Of a DNA stretch of 33,642 bases, positions 14,168 through 20,463 are shown piece after piece. The notes beneath the pieces were generated by a model. The model ran no database searches. It had not been told where the DNA came from and saw nothing but the letters and a program-made list of their open reading frames with translations. A program made the position numbers and the translations under genes. Within the stretch, counting starts at the first letter, position 1. Every line of letters starts with the position of its first letter. Source of the stretch: a virus; the IMG/VR virus record IMGVR_UViG_3300044627_000932, positions 1-33,642 of that record; one strand, given 5' to 3'.

Positions 14168-14324
14168 TCCTAAACAACAAGTCAAGATAGAAAAGCGTTA
14201 TTATACTCTACTTGAAAAAGAAAAGAAGTTAGAAGAAGAAGCGCTTAAAGTTGCAGAGAAGAAAAGAAAAGCTGCATACGAACTTGGTATGAAGGATTTA
14301 GAGTTTGAAGATATAGCCAGTTAA
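14151..14324 (+). CDS. Hypothetical coiled-coil protein (57 aa)
   Basis: Fifty-seven residues rich in Lys and Glu. Residues about 12-45 form a helix of K/E-rich heptads, so a coiled coil is likely. It starts inside the preceding gene in another frame. Unknown function. Confidence 0.5.
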   Translation: MEKIHDPKQQVKIEKRYYTLLEKEKKLEEEALKVAEKKRKAAYELGMKDLEFEDIAS

Positions 14325-14375
14325 AGAATAATTGGTATGTGTACTGCAGGTTGTGAAACAACTAAGGAGAGAGAC

Positions 14376-14468
14376 ATGACTAAAAAGAAAGAGATAACAG
14401 GTTACTACGGATATTACGATAGTAAGAAGAAGCGCAGAGTGCTAAAAGTATTGTATAAAAAAATTTAA
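14376..14468 (+). CDS. Basic microprotein (30 aa)
   Basis: Thirty residues beginning MTKKKEITGYYGYYD, very basic and tyrosine-rich. AAGGAG lies about 7 nt upstream of this ATG, a strong site. An in-frame ATG at 14337 would add 13 residues (MCTAGC...) but lacks a site. Last gene of the rightward operon. Confidence 0.5.
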   Translation: MTKKKEITGYYGYYDSKKKRRVLKVLYKKI

Positions 14469-14510
14469 TTATTAAAGAATTCAATTGGAGAAATAGACTG
14501 CCAAATGAAT

Positions 14511-14525
14511 ATTGACTATGTCAAT
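14511..14525. repeat. Dyad ATTGAC-TAT-GTCAAT
   Basis: Perfect 6-bp arms around three bases in the convergent gap. Its half-site TTGAC/GTCAA is the same as in the dyad TTGAC-T-GTCAA of the leftward promoter (11402-11412). Either an operator or a small hairpin. Confidence 0.45.
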
Positions 14526-14564
14526 TTTGAAAGTGTCTATATTTGTTTTTATCTAGCGTAGAAG

Positions 14565-14595
14565 TATAGGGGGTTTTTCGTTGAGACTCCCTATA
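14565..14595. terminator. Putative bidirectional terminator hairpin
   Basis: TATAGGGGGT (14565-14574) pairs with ACTCCCTATA (14586-14595) over ten positions including one G-U, with an 11-nt loop. It lies between the end of the rightward operon (14468) and the end of the leftward block (14601), where a terminator is needed in both directions. AT-rich sequence follows on plus but no clean T-run. Confidence 0.6.
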
Positions 14596-14600
14596 TTAAA

Positions 14601-14849
14601 TTAGTTTGCAAAAGTCTTTGCGTAATTAGGTTTCTTATTTCTTCTTGATCTTCTTTCAGCTACAATCTTTCTTTGAATAGCAGAACGTTTTTCAGATTCA
14701 CTCATACCACTAAGAACAGATTGAGGTACACACTTAGGATATTTTCTACCTGAACCTTTTTGTCTACCACAAGGTTGATACATTCCATTCTTTTTAGAAC
14801 GTATATCTACCCAGTTTTGTTTAAACCATTTATCTAAACCGTTAGCCAT
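14601..14849 (-). CDS. Small basic phage protein with KWF...CGRQKGSGRKYPKCVP motif
   Basis: 82 residues, strongly basic. LDKWFKQNWVDI, then QPCGRQKGSGRKYPKCVPQS, is a conserved pattern I have seen in many marine phage proteins annotated as hypothetical. Two cysteines flank the Gly/Lys-rich loop. DNA binding is possible. Starts in TAATG overlap with the EF-hand microprotein. Confidence 0.7.
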   Translation of the reverse strand: MANGLDKWFKQNWVDIRSKKNGMYQPCGRQKGSGRKYPKCVPQSVLSGMSESEKRSAIQRKIVAERRSRRNKKPNYAKTFAN

Positions 14850-14974
14850 TATTTCTTTTTAATTATACCTCTGCCAATAAGAACATCTTTAAATGTAGTT
14901 TTACCATCTTTGTTTAAATCTGGAAAACCTTTTTTATTTTTCTTATTTTTTTTACCGAAAAAATCTTTTCTCAT
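14849..14974 (-). CDS. EF-hand-like microprotein (41 aa)
   Basis: Forty-one residues. After a lysine-rich N-terminus comes DLNKDGKTTFKDVL, an EF-hand-type or dockerin-type calcium loop (Asp-x-Asn-x-Asp-Gly-x-x-Thr-x-x-Asp), then GRGIIKKK. Overlaps both neighbours (ATGA and TAATG). Ca2+ binding is inferred; single loops occur in other marine phage microproteins. Confidence 0.65.
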   Translation of the reverse strand: MRKDFFGKKNKKNKKGFPDLNKDGKTTFKDVLIGRGIIKKK

Positions 14975-15129
14975 TTCATAACCTTTCTGTAGCCACCACC
15001 TTTTTTCTTATAAGTCTTTACAAGATAAGCATTAGCGTATGCGCTTGGATATACTTTAAATTTTCTTTTAGTTAATGCTTTAATTCTTGCATATAACTTT
15101 GGGTCTGTTGGTCTGTTGACTGTTGCCAT
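14971..15129 (-). CDS. DUF5872-like basic protein (52 aa)
   Basis: Fifty-two residues with RPTDPKLYARIKALTKRKFK and YPSAYANAYLVKTYKKKGGG, resembling DUF5872 (DP-x-L-x-x-x-x-K...YPSA-x-A-x-x-x-x-x-YK-x-x-GGG-Y). Overlaps the flanking genes by 1 and 4 nt. Unknown role. Confidence 0.65.
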   Translation of the reverse strand: MATVNRPTDPKLYARIKALTKRKFKVYPSAYANAYLVKTYKKKGGGYRKVMK

Positions 15130-15254
15130 TATTTTTTTACTCCCTTAATTATACCTTTGTTAAACGAAGCATAGAATACAGAAGTTCCTCTCTTCTTACC
15201 ATAATTCTTTTGCATCTCTTTCATTATCTTAGTTCCTTTTTTACTTAGTGGCAT
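15129..15254 (-). CDS. Basic microprotein MPLSKKG...YGKK (41 aa)
   Basis: Forty-one residues beginning MPLSKKGTKIMKEMQKNYGK and ending GIIKGVKK, a small basic family frequently found in phages under no name. Translation supported by TAATG overlap with the next gene and 2-nt spacing from the previous. Confidence 0.65.
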   Translation of the reverse strand: MPLSKKGTKIMKEMQKNYGKKRGTSVFYASFNKGIIKGVKK

Positions 15255-15256
15255 AG

Positions 15257-15907
15257 TTATTCCTTTGTATTATAAAATTGACTATCATCATTTTCAGTTC
15301 TCCAACCGTCAGTCTCTACGCTTGGATAGTCCATATTAGTTTTATAATCTGGAATATTATCTTTAACAGTAAAGTTTGGAAGATTAAATAAAATTCTGTT
15401 ATTGGGCATTAACGCAAAGTTTCCGCACCATAAATCATCATTAGCTATCTCTAAAACATGATGATGCTTATGTTCTGGTGATATTTCTGAATAGGTAGTG
15501 TTTAATAAATTAATATCTGGTTGACAGTAATCTATTGAGAATTCGTAATTAGCTTTATGCAATTGATTATTTCTATCTAAGAACTTACATTGAGAAGTGG
15601 CTAACGCATTGTATTCAACAACACCTGCGTAATAAGATAGGCAATCCCAATAAGCTAAATCTTTTAATTGTAAATCTTTAACTTGAGTTCTTTTATATCC
15701 GTCTGCAAAGAAAGCATGTATAGGAAGTCTTGCATAGTTAGCGCCATTAGGCAGCATAATATTAAACAAAGGAGTTCTACCTTCTAAAGTAGTAATAGAA
15801 TGTATTAAACAATCCTCTTCTTCTCCTATATGTTTTTCTTTATTATATAGAAACTCTAGTCTGATCTTTGCTTTCCAAACTGGAATGTTGTGATTTAAAA
15901 ACGCCAT
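15257..15907 (-). CDS. Conserved phage protein of unknown function (216 aa)
   Basis: 216 residues, mixed alpha/beta, with several aromatic-rich segments: LPIHAFFADGYKRTQVKDLQ, then DLAYWDCLSYYAGVVEYNAL, and late ANDDLWCGNFALMPNNRILF. I recognise this last pattern from marine phage hypothetical proteins but not a function. No signal peptide. Overlaps the upstream 67-aa gene by 65 nt, more than usual; the true start could lie downstream. Confidence 0.65.
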   Translation of the reverse strand: MAFLNHNIPVWKAKIRLEFLYNKEKHIGEEEDCLIHSITTLEGRTPLFNIMLPNGANYARLPIHAFFADGYKRTQVKDLQLKDLAYWDCLSYYAGVVEYNALATSQCKFLDRNNQLHKANYEFSIDYCQPDINLLNTTYSEISPEHKHHHVLEIANDDLWCGNFALMPNNRILFNLPNFTVKDNIPDYKTNMDYPSVETDGWRTENDDSQFYNTKE

Positions 15908-16046
15908 CGTTATATTCTTTCTCCATGCAATTTACATGCTGACATTTTCTATCTGCGTAGATAACAAATGAATCTGTATTAATAATTTCAATAGCGCAAG
16001 ATTTACAAAATCCTACATGCTGTAGTCTGAATTTTTTTTTAGTCAT
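15843..16046 (-). CDS. Small cysteine-rich (zinc-binding) protein
   Basis: 67 residues with CKSC (C14, C17) and C35 ... C40 plus His37, a likely zinc site, followed by a polar tail. The start overlaps the preceding stop (TAATG). Its last 65 nt overlap the next gene in another frame. Unknown function. Confidence 0.55.
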   Translation of the reverse strand: MTKKKFRLQHVGFCKSCAIEIINTDSFVIYADRKCQHVNCMEKEYNDGVFKSQHSSLESKDQTRVSI

Positions 16047-16171
16047 TACTTATTAGATTTAATTTGGTCTTTTAATTTTTTTATTAATTTCTCTAAAACA
16101 TCAGTACGTTTTTTTAACTTATATATTATAACTTCAAGATCGTTTGTTCCTCTGTTCTTCAGATCAATCAT
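16046..16171 (-). CDS. Helical microprotein (41 aa)
   Basis: Forty-one residues: a short N-terminus MIDLKNRGTNDLEVII then a Lys/Leu/Ile heptad-like helix, probably a small coiled coil. Starts 2 nt after the DUF6321-like stop and ends in TAATG overlap with the next gene. Confidence 0.55.
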   Translation of the reverse strand: MIDLKNRGTNDLEVIIYKLKKRTDVLEKLIKKLKDQIKSNK

Positions 16172-16173
16172 TC

Positions 16174-16419
16174 TTACCAATTTTTGCAAGACCAATATCT
16201 AGCTGTAAATTTATCTTTAGCAGTATCGCAATTATGTCTAGCTCTAAAAGACTTACGTCTTGCAGCTATAAATTTTTTAATCTTCATCTCAGGATCACCA
16301 TACCTAACTATCTTAACTTGGTTACCCTTCTTTGCAAGAACAGCAAACTTCTTTCTTTCGCCTGGAGTTCTCTTCTGTTTATTATATCCGGAGAATCTTT
16401 CTCCTCTATAGACAACCAT
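16174..16419 (-). CDS. DUF6321-like basic protein
   Basis: 81 residues with YRGERFSGYNKQKRTP, then KKFAVLAKKGNQVKIVRYGD and RRKSFRARHNCD, ending TARYWSCKNW. This matches the DUF6321 pattern (GYNKPKRTP...HAVLAKEG...IRFG...RRKSFKARH...AYWA-x-K-x-x-W) known from cyanophages and pelagiphages. Function unknown. Shares one base with the upstream stop. Confidence 0.8.
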   Translation of the reverse strand: MVVYRGERFSGYNKQKRTPGERKKFAVLAKKGNQVKIVRYGDPEMKIKKFIAARRKSFRARHNCDTAKDKFTARYWSCKNW

Positions 16420-16655
16420 TATCTAGCTAGTGGGTTAGATGAGCTTGCTCTAAGTTCTTTCATTTGAACTTTAAGTAATTCAATTTCTTTTTGTGCAATG
16501 GCTAAGTCTTGTTTAATCTGACCAGCTTTAGCAGGATCAATGCTATCAATCTTTGACATAATCTCTCCATACTTAATAAAGCCACCACCAATAGTACCAA
16601 TGATTGCAACTGTTGCTATAATTTCCTTTAAATTATTCTTAACTTTATCTATCAT
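16419..16655 (-). CDS. Membrane-anchored coiled-coil protein (78 aa)
   Basis: 78 residues: basic N-terminus, a hydrophobic helix (about 11-30: EIIATVAIIGTIGGGFIKYG) and a coiled coil (about 45-70). The layout is that of an i-spanin or of a holin-associated protein. Being at the end of the lysis block, a spanin-like role is plausible but unproven; no partner lipoprotein is visible. Confidence 0.55.
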   Translation of the reverse strand: MIDKVKNNLKEIIATVAIIGTIGGGFIKYGEIMSKIDSIDPAKAGQIKQDLAIAQKEIELLKVQMKELRASSSNPLAR

Positions 16656-16656
16656 A

Positions 16657-18129
16657 TTAACCTTTTGTTTTTCTTAATTGTTCTAATTGGATAATAATAT
16701 CATCCTCTTCATCTTGTATTTGTTTTAACATATTTTGTCTAGCAACCAATGGATCTTTGCTTATGTAATCGTTTAGATTAACATTAACATATATAGGTTT
16801 TTGTTCTAATTGTAATTGCATAAAGAAATTAGGATTAGGAACTCCCACCATTTGTCTTTGCTGATAAAAAGGTTTAGATTCATACGCACTTAAACTAGGT
16901 TGATTAACTTTTAATGCGTCAATTTTTATCTCTTGTACTGATTTTACTTTTACTTCTGCTATCTTTACTTCCGTTCCTACTTTATTATCTGTTAGTTTTG
17001 TTTTTACTTCTTGTTGTGTACTTGTTGCAACAGGTTTTTCTTCGCTTACTGAAGTCTTAGCAGACTTATCTTCTGAACTAGAAACAGTAGTATTTTCTTT
17101 AGCTGTGGGTAACTCTTCTTTTGTAGATTTTTGTTCTTTGATTGACTCTTCTTTGTTCTGTGTTTGTTCTTTATTAACCTCTTTAGGTTGCTCTGTGGAT
17201 TGTTTTGGTTGTTCAATCTGTTGCTCTATAATCTTTTTTTCTTCAGGTGGTGCTTGAATAATAAAAGGTGTTGGATCTCCAACAAACTCTTTAATCATTA
17301 CTGGTTCTTGAATAGGTGCTATTGATGTAGGAACAATAGATAAGTTAGTATTTTGTAATGTTGTTAATGCAGCTTGTGTTGAAGTATCTAATGGACAAGT
17401 TGATGGAATATTTTGCCAACAATAAGTTATTTCAGTTGTAGTTACTAATTCAGAAGTAGTTTGAGTATTAATTTTATTATAAGAGACACTAATGTTTGGA
17501 GAAGCTACATCATACCCACTATAATTTGATGATGCAGAAGTAAAATCAAATCTTAATTTTCCTGCGTATGTATTATTGTTTGCATTAATTATTATGTTAT
17601 CTAATGGAATGTAAGTATATCCAGCTATGTTACCAGCGCTATTTCCACTTGCTGTATTGCTAGACAAAAATCTATTTTGAGTAATTGTTTCACCATTAGT
17701 TAAGTTCATTACTGATTGAGATATTGTTAAAGTCTTTTGATTATTAAACCAACTATCTACATAAGCAGAAGCAGATTGTGTAAATCCTAAATTCTGTTCA
17801 GCTTTAGTTATTCCAACAGAAGTATAAGGAGATGTAGTTTCGGCATAAGAACTAGCACCTTTGCCTGTAAGATAATTACAACCAAGATCACTAGAACCAC
17901 CAGATATATTTGTTCCAGTCCAATTAGATGAGCAGAAGTTTTGATTAATTAATAAATTTCCTGTGTTGTAAGGAAGTATTGTAGTTGTAGTTGTATCAAC
18001 TTGAGTAATTGTTATTTTTGTTGAATCACCAACTTGTGGAGTGTTTGGAGTTATCTGAACGTTTATGATTTGAGAGTATAAAACTACAGAATTAATAAGC
18101 CAAATAATAAAGGTATAAAATATAACCAT
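16657..18129 (-). CDS. Large exported protein with beta-rich and Glu/Lys-rich domains
   Basis: About 490 residues from the ATG at 18129 (a TTG at 18153 would add 8). The N-terminal segment MVIFYTFIIWLINSVVLYSQ is a signal peptide or anchor. Residues about 20-260 are a Ser/Thr/Asn-rich beta domain with GNLLINQNFCSSNW, a lectin-like or phage surface-protein pattern, and about 290-410 is a Glu/Lys/Gln/Pro spacer like a periplasm-spanning TonB linker; the end has a short helix. Envelope location is likely. It may act in lysis or as a decoy; function unknown. Confidence 0.65.
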   Translation of the reverse strand: MVIFYTFIIWLINSVVLYSQIINVQITPNTPQVGDSTKITITQVDTTTTTILPYNTGNLLINQNFCSSNWTGTNISGGSSDLGCNYLTGKGASSYAETTSPYTSVGITKAEQNLGFTQSASAYVDSWFNNQKTLTISQSVMNLTNGETITQNRFLSSNTASGNSAGNIAGYTYIPLDNIIINANNNTYAGKLRFDFTSASSNYSGYDVASPNISVSYNKINTQTTSELVTTTEITYCWQNIPSTCPLDTSTQAALTTLQNTNLSIVPTSIAPIQEPVMIKEFVGDPTPFIIQAPPEEKKIIEQQIEQPKQSTEQPKEVNKEQTQNKEESIKEQKSTKEELPTAKENTTVSSSEDKSAKTSVSEEKPVATSTQQEVKTKLTDNKVGTEVKIAEVKVKSVQEIKIDALKVNQPSLSAYESKPFYQQRQMVGVPNPNFFMQLQLEQKPIYVNVNLNDYISKDPLVARQNMLKQIQDEEDDIIIQLEQLRKTKG

Positions 18130-18169
18130 GAATTTTCTTTTGCTTCGTACCAAGCGTCTATTTCGTTAA

Positions 18170-18781
18170 CTACTTTTTTTCGGTTAAAGACTCCTGCTTT
18201 TTTGTTTCTTCAATTACTTTTAGTTTTTCAATATATAAATTATAATCTGGTCTTAGCTTGTCATACTTCAACCATTGTGCTGTTGCGTCAGCACCGATCT
18301 TACCTTCAAATGGACATGGTGTTCCTGAGTTCTCCATAGCATGGAATACTCTTGCGTCTTGGCAAAGAATAGAAACAGAAGCTACTTTCATTCCAAGATC
18401 ATTTAATACTTTTGCTAGTTTAATTCTTTCGCAATTCTCATCTCTAGTATAACTTCCACCAGATATTCCTACTCCGAATGTTGACACTCCACCACTATAT
18501 CCGACAACGCATAAGTCTTGTGAGAAGGCAGACATTGCTGGTGCTGTTGCAGTTGCAGCAACTCTAGTGTCTCCTGAATAGGCGTTAGAGGTAGAATTAG
18601 TTGTTGTAGTAGAATTAGATGAAGAACCTGATTCAAACGTTGAATTAGAGGTGCTAGTATAGCCACCAGTAATAGAAGTATTACTACCAGAAGCATTGTT
18701 CTGAGTAGTTGTTTGAGACGATGCACTAATGATTAAGCATAGTATTAAAACTATAGTTGTTGGTATAATGTTCTTTCTCAT
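18170..18781 (-). CDS. Exported protein with Ser/Thr-rich stalk (0-frame product)
   Basis: 203 residues. MRKNIIPTTIVLILCLIISASSQ is a cleavable signal peptide (motif positions 1-23). Residues about 24-85 form a Ser/Thr/Asn/Gly stalk, and about 90-180 hold a cysteine-containing domain with DLCVVGYSG, NCERIKLAKVLNDLGMKVAS, ILCQDARVFHAMENSGTPCP. This family is common in marine phages next to lysis genes. The gene ends GAA AAA AAG TAG; a -1 shift on A AAA AAG adds 29 codons (see the frameshift product). Confidence 0.72.
   Translation of the reverse strand: MRKNIIPTTIVLILCLIISASSQTTTQNNASGSNTSITGGYTSTSNSTFESGSSSNSTTTTNSTSNAYSGDTRVAATATAPAMSAFSQDLCVVGYSGGVSTFGVGISGGSYTRDENCERIKLAKVLNDLGMKVASVSILCQDARVFHAMENSGTPCPFEGKIGADATAQWLKYDKLRPDYNLYIEKLKVIEETKKQESLTEKK
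18173..18179 (-). promoter_or_regulatory. Slippery heptamer A AAA AAG before the stop codon
   Basis: Zero-frame codons GAA AAA AAG TAG hold the strongest known bacterial -1 slippery heptamer directly before the stop. AGGAG (minus strand, 18195-18191) lies 11 nt upstream, close to the 10-nt spacing of the stimulating Shine-Dalgarno in dnaX. A downstream GCTT/AAGC stem is weak. Confidence 0.6.
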
Positions 18782-18782
18782 T

Positions 18783-18908
18783 TTATTTTTTATAACCTTT
18801 TTTCTTAATTACTTTTTTAAATCTTATAACTCTTTTGTATCTTAGAGGTTCATGTGGGAATGTGATATATTCTTTTAAAAAGTTATTTATCTTCTTAAAT
18901 ATATTCAT
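18783..18908 (-). CDS. Basic microprotein in the lysis block (41 aa)
   Basis: Forty-one residues beginning MNIFKKINNFLKEYITFPHE, with a Lys/Arg-rich C-terminal half. The ATG overlaps the holin stop (two adjacent ATGs, the first at 18911). It ends 1 nt before the exported gene. Unknown function; may be amphipathic. Confidence 0.55.
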   Translation of the reverse strand: MNIFKKINNFLKEYITFPHEPLRYKRVIRFKKVIKKKGYKK

Positions 18909-19324
18909 CATTCTTTATTAGGTTGTTTATTGGCTAATGTTCTAGCTATGCTTTCACCTGATCTACCAACAACATAACCGCCTAAACCTATTTGTAATAA
19001 AGTCCAAACATCTCCTGGTAAATCAAATCCAACAACTAAACCTGTAATCATTTTAATTATTGGTGCAAAGATATAATTGAATACTAAAACAAATATTAAA
19101 ACGTACATTAATAATGGTCTCCAAGAACTTGCAAACCAACCAGCTTTAGCTTCTGCTTCTACTATTCTAGCAGCTGCTTGTAACTCTTGCGTACTTGATT
19201 GTAACAACTGTTGATTAAGTTGTGCTTTTAATTTTTCTTGTAAGTCTTTATCAGGAATAGATTTTTCAATCGTACTGAATAGTATTTTTGCTAATGGTGC
19301 TATTGCACCTAGTGCTGGTAACAT
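18908..19324 (-). CDS. 3TM holin (GTA_holin_3TM-like)
   Basis: 138 residues from the ATG at 19324; the frame is open upstream to 19378 but that part overlaps the lysozyme end. MLPALGAIAPLAKILFS, a helical middle with EAEAKAGWFASSWRPLLMYV and a pair of hydrophobic helices around residues 77-110, and DVWTLLQIGLGGYVVGRS at the end. The EAKAG...WRP pattern is that of PF11351 holins (name from memory). It would release the lysozyme by making inner-membrane holes. Confidence 0.72.
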   Translation of the reverse strand: MLPALGAIAPLAKILFSTIEKSIPDKDLQEKLKAQLNQQLLQSSTQELQAAARIVEAEAKAGWFASSWRPLLMYVLIFVLVFNYIFAPIIKMITGLVVGFDLPGDVWTLLQIGLGGYVVGRSGESIARTLANKQPNKE

Positions 19325-19340
19325 ATTTTTATCTAGTTGG

Positions 19341-19772
19341 TTATGCGCAAGAACGCATGAGATCTGATAATTCCTCACAGCGCTTTGGCGTTTGAACTCT
19401 CCATTGAGAGTCTAACATTTGTTCTGCTGCTTCATTATAGTCTTTTTTTCGTAATGCTTCAAACATTTTTTTAAACTTAGAAACCCCACCAATACCTAAT
19501 TGAAATACCATTTCTACTATGATTTCTCTTGCAGCATCACAAATATCAATGCCTTCTAATAATTGTTCTGCATTATAAGCAGATCTATTAAAGTCTTTAT
19601 CAAATAAATTTTCTAATAAAGATTTATCATATTGAATACCTTCTTCAAAATCATCATCTTCAGTTAATAAATGACCATAACCTATTGTGGCTTTGCCTAA
19701 TGAATCTAAATAAACAGTATTTCTAAACCCTTCATGTTTTTTAATTCTATCTTTTACTGCTTGGTAATCCAT
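19341..19772 (-). CDS. T4-type lysozyme (endolysin, GH24)
   Basis: 143 residues from the ATG at 19772. IKKHEGFRNTVYLDSLGKAT and IGYGHLL give the catalytic triad of T4 lysozyme: E14, D23, T29. The rest is helical, in agreement with the family length (about 150-165). The frame is open upstream to 19877, but that part (CIMDYQ...) has no family match and overlaps the resolvase gene. It cleaves the peptidoglycan at the end of infection. Confidence 0.9.
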   Translation of the reverse strand: MDYQAVKDRIKKHEGFRNTVYLDSLGKATIGYGHLLTEDDDFEEGIQYDKSLLENLFDKDFNRSAYNAEQLLEGIDICDAAREIIVEMVFQLGIGGVSKFKKMFEALRKKDYNEAAEQMLDSQWRVQTPKRCEELSDLMRSCA

Positions 19773-19802
19773 AATACATTTACAATTATTTAATAAGACA
19801 CA

Positions 19803-19822
19803 ACCTATATCATTGTATAGGT
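19803..19822. repeat. 7-bp hairpin between nuclease and lysozyme genes
   Basis: ACCTATA and TATAGGT flank TCATTG, a perfect 7-bp stem with 6-nt loop. On the minus strand it follows the resolvase stop and precedes the lysozyme start, and may act as an attenuator or RNA-end stabiliser. No T-run adjacent. Confidence 0.45.
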
Positions 19823-19833
19823 AATTAATGCAC

Positions 19834-20319
19834 TTACTTGATACTATCCATCTTCTCTTTGTTATTAAAGACATCAATTAAATCTTTAAATGATTTAAAA
19901 CATTTTTGTTCTTTTCTTTTTTTTCTATATTTATTTTGTTCAACTGTAAGTTTATTTTCTTTTACTAAATTTTTATTATGTTCTAAATCTTTTAAAATAT
20001 TTTTTTGATCCATAACCATTAGTTCAACACCAAGTTGTTTCTGCTTTTCATTTGGGGATCTGTGAATATTATGATTGTTTTTTTTACGATATGATTTTGT
20101 TTTAACATCTATTAATCTTACTGTACCATTTGGTTTAATTGCAACCAAGTCAAAGATACATTGTGGGTCAATTGACTTTGCAACCATATATCCTTGTTTG
20201 ACAAGAGAACAAATAGCTTCATATTCTGATATAGCACCTATTGCACTTTTGCTTAATTGCTTAACACTCTTACTATGAGATCTGCTAATGCCCCTATACT
20301 TAGTGTAACGACTAACCAT
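19834..20319 (-). CDS. Holliday-junction-resolvase-like PD-(D/E)XK nuclease
   Basis: 161 residues. GAISEYEAICSLVKQGYMVA gives the first acid (E32/E34), then CIFDLVAIKPNGTVRLIDVK gives D57 and D71-x-K73, the PD-(D/E)XK metal site seen in small resolvase-type nucleases. The C-terminal half is Lys/Asn-rich and helical. It would cut branched DNA before packaging. It sits in the lysis block and overlaps the upstream XhlA-like gene by 67 nt, an unusually large overlap. Confidence 0.75.
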   Translation of the reverse strand: MVSRYTKYRGISRSHSKSVKQLSKSAIGAISEYEAICSLVKQGYMVAKSIDPQCIFDLVAIKPNGTVRLIDVKTKSYRKKNNHNIHRSPNEKQKQLGVELMVMDQKNILKDLEHNKNLVKENKLTVEQNKYRKKRKEQKCFKSFKDLIDVFNNKEKMDSIK

Positions 20320-20462
20320 AACACCTTATATATAGTATTGATCTTATCTTCAATGTGTTTTAAGTGATTATTCATTAATAAGTCAATCTTTTGATCTACT
20401 AGCTTAATCTTTCCGTTCAATATGAGTATCTGTTCGTTGTTTTTTTGTGATTGGCTTGACAT
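20253..20462 (-). CDS. XhlA-like small holin/hemolysin protein
   Basis: 69 residues. A soluble coiled part with IDLLMNNHLKHIEDKINTI is followed by a C-terminal hydrophobic helix VLWLVVTLSIGALADLIVRV. This layout (helix, HIE-D-KI, TM) resembles the XhlA family of phage-like lysis accessory proteins. It may aid holin function. Start 1 nt before the internal virion gene stop. Confidence 0.6.
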   Translation of the reverse strand: MSSQSQKNNEQILILNGKIKLVDQKIDLLMNNHLKHIEDKINTIYKVLWLVVTLSIGALADLIVRVLSN

Positions 20463-20463
20463 G

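Larger units (their letters stand above)
18084..18781 (-). other. Predicted -1 frameshift product of the exported protein (232 aa)
   Basis: A -1 shift at A AAA AAG gives the 203-residue protein 29 more residues, starting VVNEIDAWYEAKENS and ending with the hydrophobic WLYFIPLLFGLLIL, a membrane anchor. The extension frame has no ATG, GTG or TTG start of its own between its previous stop and the shift site, so it can only be read by frameshifting or if a base is miscounted in the A7 run. The result is a signal-peptide protein anchored at its C-terminus. The end overlaps the start of the 490-aa exported gene. Confidence 0.6.

Noticed and set aside
14581-14600. Minus-strand TATAGGGAGTCTC looks like the start region of a T7-type promoter.
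   Set aside because: The upstream half of the promoter consensus is missing, no phage RNA polymerase gene is visible, and the bases are better explained as the 3' arm of the hairpin 14565-14595.
16144-16467. Plus-strand open frames opposite the DUF6321-like gene.
   Set aside because: The minus-strand frame has a recognisable family pattern and tight operon spacing; the plus frames do not.
18130-18153. TTG start for the large exported protein.
   Set aside because: The ATG at 18129 begins directly before the hydrophobic segment; the TTG adds only eight residues and overlaps the frameshift extension further.
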